Below are positions 8,352-14,719 of a stretch of 44,246 nucleotides of DNA, one piece after another; the first letter of the stretch is position 1; every line of letters starts with the position of its first letter. The stretch comes from Myxosarcina sp. GI1 (GTDB taxonomy: Bacteria > Cyanobacteriota > Cyanobacteriia > Cyanobacteriales > Xenococcaceae): contig NZ_JRFE01000015.1 of NCBI RefSeq assembly GCF_000756305.1, positions 1-44,246 of the forward strand. Reading direction: 5' to 3'. A model generated the notes under the pieces. The model was not told where the DNA came from. It saw only the letters and a program-made list of their open reading frames with translations, and made no database searches. Position numbers and translations under genes: made by a program.

Positions 8352-8906
8352 GTGACTAAGCTAGCGTCTGTATTTGAGGTGTTAGCTGTGATTTTACTTA
8401 AAACTTTTTCTGTTGCTCTATCAATATTATTAATAGGAGACTTTTTATCGACCTTTTTGTACCACGTTCCCGAACACGTTTTTGGCAAATTTCATAGTAT
8501 TGTTCATCATGGCAAAAATCGTAGCTTTATTCATTATGCGGTATTAACCAAAAACCCATTAGTGCTTATAGATGGTTTTTTAGGCGCGTTACCTTATTTT
8601 GTTTTTCTTCCTTTTAGCTGGCAAATATCTCCAATTGGTTCGTTATTAGGAATAATTTTAGGTGAGCTACACGTAATTTGGCGACACGTTTCAATTATTA
8701 ATTGGCAAACCCCTAAAGCGATCGCCATAGCCTGTAAACTGTTGTTTATTACTACTCCCGAACAACATTGGCTGCATCATCAAGATGCTAACTTAGCTTA
8801 TGGTGATATTTTTACTTTCTACGATCGCCCCGCTAGAGTTTGGATGAAATTTTTGCTAACTATTAAACGAAAATACTATCGGCATTCTAAGATATCCAAA
8901 GCTTAA
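8352..8906 (+). CDS. Membrane fatty-acid-hydroxylase/sterol-desaturase-like protein
   Basis: 184 residues, GTG start at 8352. Hydrophobic spans lie near residues 5-35, 70-85 and 90-105. Histidine clusters characteristic of the membrane di-iron hydroxylase superfamily are present: FLYHVPEH, FHSIVHHGKN, GELHVIWRH and PEQHWLHHQDAN. The last cluster plus YGDIFTFYDR is typical of the family's C-terminal iron-binding box. Expected chemistry is O2-dependent hydroxylation or desaturation of a lipid in the membrane; the substrate is unknown. It is shorter than many members but has the full His set. It sits 50 bases after the PII paralogue and may be co-transcribed with it. Confidence 0.65.
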   Translation: MTKLASVFEVLAVILLKTFSVALSILLIGDFLSTFLYHVPEHVFGKFHSIVHHGKNRSFIHYAVLTKNPLVLIDGFLGALPYFVFLPFSWQISPIGSLLGIILGELHVIWRHVSIINWQTPKAIAIACKLLFITTPEQHWLHHQDANLAYGDIFTFYDRPARVWMKFLLTIKRKYYRHSKISKA

Positions 8907-8982
8907 CCAAAAGATTGAGTTTTGTTTACCTTGATTACTTAAGCTCGATTGATAGAGGTAACTGCGAAACAACACAACTATC

Positions 8983-9591
8983 ATGCTTCTATCAGAGAAA
9001 CTTGTCTCAGATCGTTATTTCAAAGCTAAAAAACAAGATCTGCTCCTCCAGCTATACGAGAAGGGTGAGGAAGTACCTCTTTCAGATACTGGAATTTGGC
9101 AAGTTTATCGCGGCGTAGTTCAATTGAGTAGAATTAGCCACAGAGGTAAAGAAGTAATTTTGGGATGGGCAACTGTTAATTCAGCTTTCAGTAGCTTGGG
9201 ATACGAGAACCAGATCTATCGTGCTGTTGCGCTTAGCAATGTCTATGTTCGATATTACACACCCCAAGAGATCGGAAAAAACCCTCTTTTGTCCCGTCAG
9301 TTATTAGCTCAGTTAAGCGATCGCCTGATTAAATCTGAGGAGTTGCTGGCGATCGTTGGTTTGAGAAAAGTAGAAGATCGTTTGTGGGAATTATTATGTC
9401 TTCTCAAACAAGAAATAGGACAAGCTGTAGCTGAAGGTACGCGCATCCAAATTCGTTTTACCCATCAAAATTTAGCAGATATTATCTGTACTACTAGAGT
9501 AACTATTACCAGAGTTTTAGGCGAAATTTTAGATAAAGGCTGGATCGATATCGATGGCGATCGCCATATTGTCGTTAAGTCTAAACAATAG
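8983..9591 (+). CDS. Crp/Fnr-family transcription regulator
   Basis: 202 residues. The N-terminal part is a short cNMP-binding-like beta barrel (VPLSDTGIWQVYRGVVQLSRISHRGKEVILGWA) lacking the clear R-T-A phosphate-binding cassette of cAMP-binding CRPs. A dimerisation helix follows (LSRQLLAQLSDRLIKSEELLAIV), then the C-terminal winged helix with recognition segment RFTHQNLADIICTTRVTITRVLGEILDKGWI near residues 157-190, the characteristic Crp_HTH pattern. The overall arrangement is closer to NtcA-like cyanobacterial regulators than to CRP. Ligand and targets are unknown. It lies next to the PII paralogue and hydroxylase, so a local nitrogen/carbon link is possible but unproven. Confidence 0.8.
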   Translation: MLLSEKLVSDRYFKAKKQDLLLQLYEKGEEVPLSDTGIWQVYRGVVQLSRISHRGKEVILGWATVNSAFSSLGYENQIYRAVALSNVYVRYYTPQEIGKNPLLSRQLLAQLSDRLIKSEELLAIVGLRKVEDRLWELLCLLKQEIGQAVAEGTRIQIRFTHQNLADIICTTRVTITRVLGEILDKGWIDIDGDRHIVVKSKQ

Positions 9592-9596
9592 AAAAA

Positions 9597-9631
9597 GGCA
9601 AGAGCCAAGAAGCAAGACGCAAGAGGCAAGA
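9597..9631 (+). repeat. Tandem heptamer repeat, five copies
   Basis: Five 7-base units in a row (GGCAAGA, GCCAAGA, AGCAAGA, CGCAAGA, GGCAAGA) begin five bases after the Crp-family stop codon. Short tandem heptamers of this kind are known from cyanobacterial intergenic regions. Confidence 0.85.
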
Positions 9632-9674
9632 TAAATTTTCTCATGAATCATTTGGGATTGCTATATTTTTAATT

Positions 9675-9698
9675 AAAGGTGCAAATCGTACCTTTTTT
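9675..9698 (+). terminator. Probable Rho-independent terminator after the Crp-family gene
   Basis: AAAGGT at 9675-9680 pairs with ACCTTT at 9690-9695, with a 9-base loop, and the right arm runs into a T tract. The stem is short, so it may be weak. Confidence 0.5.
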
Positions 9699-9721
9699 TA
9701 TTATCAAAATGACCGTAATTT

Positions 9722-10261
9722 ATGTCGGTGTATTTATTGAAAGCAATTAAATTTTGTTTGGTTCGACTCAAAAAAGTTTTTCTTGCAATTGGACTGGCGT
9801 TATTAATTTCTGTTACTGCTTCAATGTTTTGTCTGCCAGCAAACGCAGTCTTGAGACAACACCACGAAACGCCTGGAGTATTGCGCTATCACGCCCAAGA
9901 TTCGCTGAAAGACAAACAGGGTAATGCTTGGCAAGTAGTCTTGTTTCCCGACAAACAGGCAGCAACTAAATATTATTTACGTTTGGTTGGCTTTCCTGGG
10001 TTGGTAAAATTCGCTCATCCGCGATCGCTAGAAATTATTACTTCTGAAGGTAAAGTTTTAACGGCAACCGATGCTTATGCTAATTCTGCTCCCGCTAACA
10101 ATGTCGGTCAATACGACGTAACCGAGATAATATCGCAGTTTCCCCAAAAAGGCAGTTTAAAATTAGTCATTACTCTCCAAAGCGATCGCGATTTGTCTTT
10201 AAAAATTTCCCAACAGATATTAACTGAGTGGCAACTGTTAGCTAAAGAAATTGAAAGTTAA
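9722..10261 (+). CDS. DUF3122 family exported protein
   Basis: 179 residues. A basic N-terminus and hydrophobic core (VFLAIGLALLISVTASMFCLPANA) give a signal peptide or anchor with likely cleavage near residue 41. The mature part matches cyanobacterial DUF3122: HHETPGVLRYHAQDSLKDKQGNAWQVVLF, YLRLVGFPGLVKFAHPRSLEI, DAYANSAPANNVGQYDVTEII. These proteins are expected in the periplasm or thylakoid lumen; no activity is known. It is convergent with the GrpB gene, with only 9 bases between their stops. Confidence 0.75.
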   Translation: MSVYLLKAIKFCLVRLKKVFLAIGLALLISVTASMFCLPANAVLRQHHETPGVLRYHAQDSLKDKQGNAWQVVLFPDKQAATKYYLRLVGFPGLVKFAHPRSLEIITSEGKVLTATDAYANSAPANNVGQYDVTEIISQFPQKGSLKLVITLQSDRDLSLKISQQILTEWQLLAKEIES

Positions 10262-10270
10262 TTATTTAGT

Positions 10271-10789
10271 TTAGCGATCGCCATACCATTTAACTGCCTT
10301 TTTTTCGATATCTTTAATAAATCTATCTTTGCCATCCATATATCCTTCTATGTCTTCAGGATATTTTTGGGCTAGTTTACGCTTGAGAGCGCTGTATTCC
10401 CAAGCAACTTGAGGATAGGCGATAAGATAATCTCGAAATGCTAAATGTCGCTTTACTTCTGGCGAGTTTACTTCAAAAATATGAACATGATGGGTTCTAA
10501 TGCCCAATAAATTATGCTTGCGGAAATAGCGACGATTTTTTATACCAAATTCTCCCATCGCTTCATATCCCAACGCTTCCATTTCCGTATTACGTTCATC
10601 TACTAAAGCAAGATCGCTAACTTCTACCAAAAAATCGATAATCGGTTTGGCGTAAATTGTAGAAATAGCGGTGCTGCCAATATGGTGAATGGTAATAATG
10701 TTTTCACCAATAGCTTTAGCTATCTGCTTTGACTCAACTTTAAAAGCATTTTTCCATTGAGGGTTATGGGGAACGACTTCTACTTTCAT
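10271..10789 (-). CDS. GrpB family protein (UPF0157)
   Basis: 172 residues from the ATG at 10789 (MKVEVVPHNPQWKNAF). The frame is open 20 residues further upstream, but that extension is not part of the family. Signatures: VVPHNPQW, IHHIGSTAISTIYAKPIIDFLVEV (the GSTA.......P.ID motif of nucleotidyltransferase-fold proteins), MEALGYEAMGEFGIKNRRYFRK, RTHHVHIFE, and RDYLIAYPQVAWEYSALKRKLAQKYPEDIEGYMDGKD. This is a widespread stand-alone family with a nucleotidyltransferase-like fold and no settled substrate. Confidence 0.88.
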   Translation of the reverse strand: MKVEVVPHNPQWKNAFKVESKQIAKAIGENIITIHHIGSTAISTIYAKPIIDFLVEVSDLALVDERNTEMEALGYEAMGEFGIKNRRYFRKHNLLGIRTHHVHIFEVNSPEVKRHLAFRDYLIAYPQVAWEYSALKRKLAQKYPEDIEGYMDGKDRFIKDIEKKAVKWYGDR

Positions 10790-10878
10790 AAGTCGAAAAA
10801 ATATCGATTGAGAATTGTTGGGCGATCGCCAGAGTGTTTTTAGACTCAAGTATATATTACAGATATTCGATCGCTCGG

Positions 10879-10910
10879 TTGACTCTCTAGTTGGCTATAG
10901 AGTTTAAGAT
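10879..10910 (+). promoter_or_regulatory. MerR-type promoter/operator upstream of DUF411-MCO
   Basis: A -35 hexamer TTGACT (10879-10884) and a -10 TAAGAT (10905-10910) are 20 bases apart, longer than the usual 17 and typical of MerR-activated promoters. The spacer carries a 22-bp dyad at 10882-10903: ACTCT CT AGT TG GCT AT AGAGT. Three more sites of the same form exist at 13705, 16953 and 18330. The start of the DUF411 gene is 43 bases after the -10. Confidence 0.8.
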
Positions 10911-10952
10911 AGACATTTAATTTGGTAAAAAATTACTTAGAGAGCAAATAAT

Positions 10953-11495
10953 ATGTCAAAACTTTGGAAAAAGCGATCGCTATTAACAATATTAGGAATT
11001 GCTTTAATAGCAACCTTGGGAACGGGTTATTTTTCTGCTGAAAGTAATGCCAATAGCAATACAGGCGATCGCGTCAACGTTTGGGATCGAGAAACAGTAT
11101 CAGATTATCGGGGAACATTAGATATGACCGTATATCGTAGCCCTAACTGTGGTTGCTGCGGAATATGGGTCGAACATGCCCAAAAACACGATTTTAAAGT
11201 TAAAGATATCAAAACTGAAGACATGGAAGCTATTAAGCAAAAATACGGCGTACCTCCCCAGCTAGCTTCATGTCATACGACTATTATCGACGGCTATGTG
11301 ATGGAGGGACATATTCCTGCTGACGACATCAAACGTTTTCTCGCTGCCCAACCCGATGCAGTAGGTTTAGCCGTACCTGGAATGCCTTTGGGAACACCAG
11401 GAATGGAAGCAGGAGATAAAAAACAACCCTTTCAAGTACTGTCGTTTAACGAAAGGGGTGAAGTGCAAGTATTTAAAGAATATCAATCTTATTGA
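10953..11495 (+). CDS. DUF411 metal-binding protein
   Basis: 180 residues. An N-terminal signal peptide or anchor (LLTILGIALIATLGTGYFSAES) is followed by a DUF411 domain: MTVYRSPNCGCCGIWVEHAQKHDF, with the Cys-Gly-Cys-Cys motif, and PPQLASCHTTIIDGYVMEGHIPADDI, with Cys-His and Gly-His motifs. DUF411 proteins commonly occur in copper or silver resistance loci and probably bind metal through the Cys/His/Met set in the periplasm. A Met-rich stretch (VPGMPLGTPGMEAGD) lies near the C-terminus. The multicopper oxidase ATG follows one base after its stop, so the two are translationally coupled. It is preceded by the MerR-type promoter at 10879. Confidence 0.88.
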   Translation: MSKLWKKRSLLTILGIALIATLGTGYFSAESNANSNTGDRVNVWDRETVSDYRGTLDMTVYRSPNCGCCGIWVEHAQKHDFKVKDIKTEDMEAIKQKYGVPPQLASCHTTIIDGYVMEGHIPADDIKRFLAAQPDAVGLAVPGMPLGTPGMEAGDKKQPFQVLSFNERGEVQVFKEYQSY

Positions 11496-11496
11496 T

Positions 11497-12957
11497 ATGG
11501 TTAATATAGATCGCCGTCGGTTCGTTATTTTAGGTGTTGCTGGTGCGGGAACAGCTTGGTTGAGCAACTGGTTGTTAAGAGGAACTTCTAATAGTTCAAT
11601 CTCACAAGCCTCAGACAGTCTGCCACCAGTGTATCAAAGCAGTAACGGACTCTTGGAACTAAACCTGGAAGCCAGGGAATATCCCATCGATTTAAATGGA
11701 AAGCAAGCATATTTGTTGGCTTATAATGGGCAAGTTCCCGCACCCCGTTTGGAAGCTAAACCAGGAGACAAAGTTCGCATTCACTTTACTAATAATCTGA
11801 CTCAACCAACTAATATTCACTTTCACGGGTTGCACATTCCCATTACGGGTAATGCAGATAATGTCTTTTTAAAAATAGAACCAGGTAATAAACATACTTA
11901 CGAGTTTCAAATTCCTGCCAATCATCCAGCAGGAACCTTTTGGTATCATCCTCATTTACATGGTTTGGTAGCCGAACAGCTATTTGGTGGGTTGGCAGGT
12001 TTATTTGTCGTGCGTGGCGAACTAGACAACATTCCCGAAATAAAAGCCGCACAAGAAGAGTTCTTAGTCCTGCAAGACTTTGCATTAGACAATGATGGCA
12101 GTTTGATGGGATCGATGCACATGTCTTTGATGTCAGGTAGAGAAGGCGACATCATTATAGTTAATGGCTCGATCGAGCCTACTATTTCATCATCAGCCAA
12201 AAGATTGCTACGGTTGCGAATTCTTAATGCTTCTCCCTCCCGTTTTTATCGGCTGGCATTAGAAAAACATTCTTTTTATCAAATTGCTACTGATGGGGGT
12301 GCATTAAATAAGCCAGTAGAACTTAGTGAATTACTACTCACACCAGGACAAAGAGCCGAAGTTTTAGTAAAAGGAGACAAACCAGGACAATATCGCTTGC
12401 TTAATCTACCTTACGATCGCGGCAGTATGGGCATGATGGGTGGTGGTATGATGGGCGGCGGTATGATGGGTAATAACGATTCCGACGAACCGATCGCTCT
12501 GGCAACAATCGACTACAAGTCTTTAATTTCAACTACTCTACCTACTAAACTTAATTCCATTGCTAAATTACCAGAACCAGAGGTATTAAGACGCTTTGAA
12601 CTCAATCATGGCATGAATCCCACTGTAGGCATGGCATTTCTAATTAATGGTAAGCCATACGAGCGCGATCGCACCGATACTCAAGTCAAACTTAATACCA
12701 TCGAAGATTGGGAAATTGCTAATACAGGAGTAATGGATCATCCCTTTCACATTCACGGTAATGCTTTTCAAGTTATCAGTCGCAACGGCAAACCCGAATC
12801 ATTACTTGCCTGGCGAGATACAGTACTGGTTAAAAGAGGCGAAACCGTCCGTATCCGCATACCTTTTAATGATTTTGCGGGTAAAACTGTATATCACTGT
12901 CACGTTCTCGACCACGAAGATTTAGGCATGATGGGCAATTTAGCGATCGAAGCTTAA
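11497..12957 (+). CDS. Multicopper oxidase, Tat-exported
   Basis: 486 residues from the ATG at 11497. The leader NIDRRRFVILGVAGAGTAW carries an RRxF twin-Arg motif. All four copper motifs are present: NIHFHGLHIP (about residue 106), FWYHPHLHGL (about 150), HPFHIHGN (about 414) and YHCHVLDHEDLGMM (about 467), so type 1, 2 and 3 sites are complete. A Met-rich insert near residues 311-325 (GMMGGGMMGGGMMG) resembles in kind the Cu(I)-binding Met segment of CueO-type cuprous oxidases. The likely role is periplasmic oxidation of Cu(I) to less toxic Cu(II), using O2. It is coupled to DUF411 upstream and belongs to the MerR-type regulon. Confidence 0.92.
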   Translation: MVNIDRRRFVILGVAGAGTAWLSNWLLRGTSNSSISQASDSLPPVYQSSNGLLELNLEAREYPIDLNGKQAYLLAYNGQVPAPRLEAKPGDKVRIHFTNNLTQPTNIHFHGLHIPITGNADNVFLKIEPGNKHTYEFQIPANHPAGTFWYHPHLHGLVAEQLFGGLAGLFVVRGELDNIPEIKAAQEEFLVLQDFALDNDGSLMGSMHMSLMSGREGDIIIVNGSIEPTISSSAKRLLRLRILNASPSRFYRLALEKHSFYQIATDGGALNKPVELSELLLTPGQRAEVLVKGDKPGQYRLLNLPYDRGSMGMMGGGMMGGGMMGNNDSDEPIALATIDYKSLISTTLPTKLNSIAKLPEPEVLRRFELNHGMNPTVGMAFLINGKPYERDRTDTQVKLNTIEDWEIANTGVMDHPFHIHGNAFQVISRNGKPESLLAWRDTVLVKRGETVRIRIPFNDFAGKTVYHCHVLDHEDLGMMGNLAIEA

Positions 12958-12984
12958 GCAAATACCAATTATGTCGCTGATGTT

Positions 12985-13008
12985 AAACTTAGTTTACAAA
13001 CTTAGTTT
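12985..13008 (+). promoter_or_regulatory. Candidate autoregulatory operator of the antitoxin
   Basis: AAACTTAGTTT occurs twice, at 12985-12995 and 12998-13008, separated by two bases. Each copy is a 5-1-5 palindrome (AAACT T AGTTT). The pair ends 8 bases before the Phd-type antitoxin start, the usual place for antitoxin binding in type II loci. Confidence 0.6.
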
Positions 13009-13016
13009 AATGTTTT

Positions 13017-13286
13017 ATGAACGAACCAATTAACATTCATGAGGCTAAAACTCAACTATCAAAACTATTGTCACGAGTGGCTTTAGGAGAAGAATTTACT
13101 ATTGCCAATCGTGGTGTACCCGTTGCCAAGCTTGTTCCTTATCATCCATCTAAAGACGAAAGCGAAAAGCCTACGGCATGGCTGACGCTACGTGTACCAG
13201 GAAGGCTGACTAATCAAATTTATATCAGTGATGACTTTAATGAATTAGATAAAGAAATGATGGGATTATTTTACGGGGAAGAATAA
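13017..13286 (+). CDS. Phd/YefM-type antitoxin
   Basis: 89 residues. The N-terminal domain is typical (INIHEAKTQLSKLLSRVALGEEFTIANRGVPVAKLVPY), a Phd/YefM DNA-binding fold. The C-terminal toxin-neutralising tail ends ISDDFNELDKEMMGLFYGEE. Between them, residues about 52-58 (TAWLTLR) look like an in-frame insertion of a short GC-rich repeat, because related antitoxins pass directly from 'EKP' to 'VPGRL'-like sequence. The toxin gene overlaps the stop region directly (ATG follows TAA at once) but is broken. It probably still binds the operator at 12985. Confidence 0.85.
   Translation: MNEPINIHEAKTQLSKLLSRVALGEEFTIANRGVPVAKLVPYHPSKDESEKPTAWLTLRVPGRLTNQIYISDDFNELDKEMMGLFYGEE
13171..13192 (+). 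repeat. Short repeat inserted in frame in antitoxin gene
   Basis: CTACG at 13171-13175 and at 13188-13192 flank GCATGGCTGACG. I recognise this GCCTACGGCATGGC-type string as similar to small dispersed repeats in cyanobacterial genomes. It adds seven codons (TAWLTLR) without shifting the frame. Confidence 0.5.
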
Positions 13287-13647
13287 ATGAGGTTGTTGTT
13301 AGATACTTGTTGCTGGTTATGGTGGTTAGGCGATACTCAAAAACTCAGCCAACAACAGCTAGATGCCCTTATCAGTAGTGACTCTTTGGAAACTAAGTAT
13401 CAAAGTTAGCAATGGTAAACTAACTATACCTCAACCTCTTAATAAATTAGTAGAAAGAGAATGTCCTCAAGATAATATCAAAATTATAGATATTAAGCCG
13501 ATTCATGCAATTGATGCTGGCTCTCTTCCACTACATCACAAAGATCCTTTCGATCGCATGATTATTACACAGGCAATCATTGAAAATCTAACTATTGTGA
13601 CTTCAGATACTATATTTCATAAATACGATGTTTCTGTCTTGTTTTAG
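13287..13647 (+). pseudogene. Broken VapC-type PIN-domain toxin
   Basis: The start (MRLLLDTCCWLWWLGDTQKL, from 13287) is a normal VapC opening with the first acidic residue in LLLDT, but the frame ends at TAG 13407-13409 after 40 residues. The rest of the PIN domain continues in the +1 frame from about 13372: LWKLSIKVSNGKLTIPQPL, then HHKDPFDRMIITQAI and LTIVTSDTIFHKYDV. The join lacks roughly ten residues that normally contain the catalytic Glu (SxWE); the position now reads LWK. So a deletion plus frameshift has destroyed both reading and active site. The gene is expected to be non-toxic, leaving an orphan antitoxin. Confidence 0.82.
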
Positions 13648-13701
13648 TGCGTTAGTAGTAATAACTTCAAATATCTTAGTAAATTTAGTCCGACAAAACG
13701 C

Positions 13702-13733
13702 TTGACTCTATAGTCAACTATAGACTCTAAACT
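13702..13733 (+). promoter_or_regulatory. MerR-type promoter/operator upstream of glutaredoxin fusion
   Basis: TTGACT (13702-13707) and TAAACT (13728-13733) are 20 bases apart. The 22-bp dyad at 13705-13726 is ACTCT AT AGT CA ACT AT AGACT, one base off the form seen at the other three sites. The gene starts 37 bases after the -10. Confidence 0.78.
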
Positions 13734-13770
13734 ATATTTATCACCAATCAAAACCGTTCTAAGTAAAGCT

Positions 13771-14577
13771 ATGGCTAATTTAGATACTTTAAACGCGCAA
13801 AAAGTTAGACTATATCGAATGTTGACCCCCGAACACGAATGTCCCTGGGGAGTAAAAGCAGTTAATTTACTTCAAGATAAAGAAATTGAATTTGAAGACC
13901 ACAAACTGCGATCTCGTGAAGAAATAGATTCGTTTAAAGCCAAACACAATGTAAAGACCACACCGCAGATATTTTTTGGTGAGGAGAGAATTGGCGGTTA
14001 TACAGACTTGGCTGACAAATTAGATGTAGAAGTAGAAAGTGATGAAGAAGAAACTTCCTACGTTCCCGTTATTGCCGTATTTTCTACCGCAGGACTGTTG
14101 GCTTTAGCTACTACGATGGGCATAACGGGGTTTATGGGTTACTCTCTTTCCCTGCTAGCATCTCTCAAACTAATGGATATCGAATCTTTTGCCCAAGGGT
14201 TTGAGAAATACGATTTAATTACCAAAAGAATCAGACCCTATGCCAAAGTATATCCTTTTGCCGAACTGGCGATTGGACTGGGCTTTTTATCAGGCGTAGC
14301 ACCCTTGGTAACGGGAATAGCTTCTCTAGCAATTGGTGTTAGTGGCGGAATTTCGGTATTTAAAGCAGTCTATATCGATAAGTTAGACCTTAACTGTGCC
14401 TGTGTCGGTGGAGGTTCGAGAACGCCATTGGGCATTGTTAGCTTTGCTGAAAATGCGATTATGGCAATTATGGGTGCCGTACTTATTTTTTCTACCACTA
14501 CGGGAGAAGCAGAATCGGTAAAACACAAAGAAGTCGAACCAAACGCTATTGTTCGCTTGCAGGATGCAAATAATTAA
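13771..14577 (+). CDS. Glutaredoxin-MauE-like membrane fusion protein
   Basis: 268 residues. Residues 10-85 form a glutaredoxin domain (VRLYRMLTPEHECPWGVKAVNLLQDKEIEF, then VKTTPQIFFGEERIGGYTDL with the cis-Pro in TTPQ). The active site is CPWG, so only the first Cys remains. Four hydrophobic spans follow (about 97-117, 120-135, 165-200 and 220-243), in a MauE/DoxX-like arrangement, with a conserved Cys pair in LNCACVGGGSRTPLG before the last span. MauE-type proteins are thought to pass electrons or disulfides across the membrane. Its own MerR-type promoter suggests induction by metal. A likely job is thiol redox support for exported metal proteins; this is inference. Confidence 0.78.
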   Translation: MANLDTLNAQKVRLYRMLTPEHECPWGVKAVNLLQDKEIEFEDHKLRSREEIDSFKAKHNVKTTPQIFFGEERIGGYTDLADKLDVEVESDEEETSYVPVIAVFSTAGLLALATTMGITGFMGYSLSLLASLKLMDIESFAQGFEKYDLITKRIRPYAKVYPFAELAIGLGFLSGVAPLVTGIASLAIGVSGGISVFKAVYIDKLDLNCACVGGGSRTPLGIVSFAENAIMAIMGAVLIFSTTTGEAESVKHKEVEPNAIVRLQDANN

Positions 14578-14603
14578 ATACCTAAAATTATCGTTATGAT
14601 TAG

Positions 14604-14636
14604 AAGCGATCGCCAGTAACAATGCGATCGCTTTGC
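14604..14636 (+). terminator. HIP1-based hairpin, possible terminator
   Basis: AAGCGATCGC (14604-14613) pairs with GCGATCGCTT (14624-14633) around a 10-base loop; both arms are HIP1 octamers. The T tract after it is short, so termination is uncertain. Confidence 0.35.
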
Positions 14637-14719
14637 TCGATCTTTAATCTCTAGTTTTGCTGGAGAATTCTCTACGATCTGTTTTAAAACTCTAAAAAAT
14701 AGTTGGTTTACTTCTGTAT

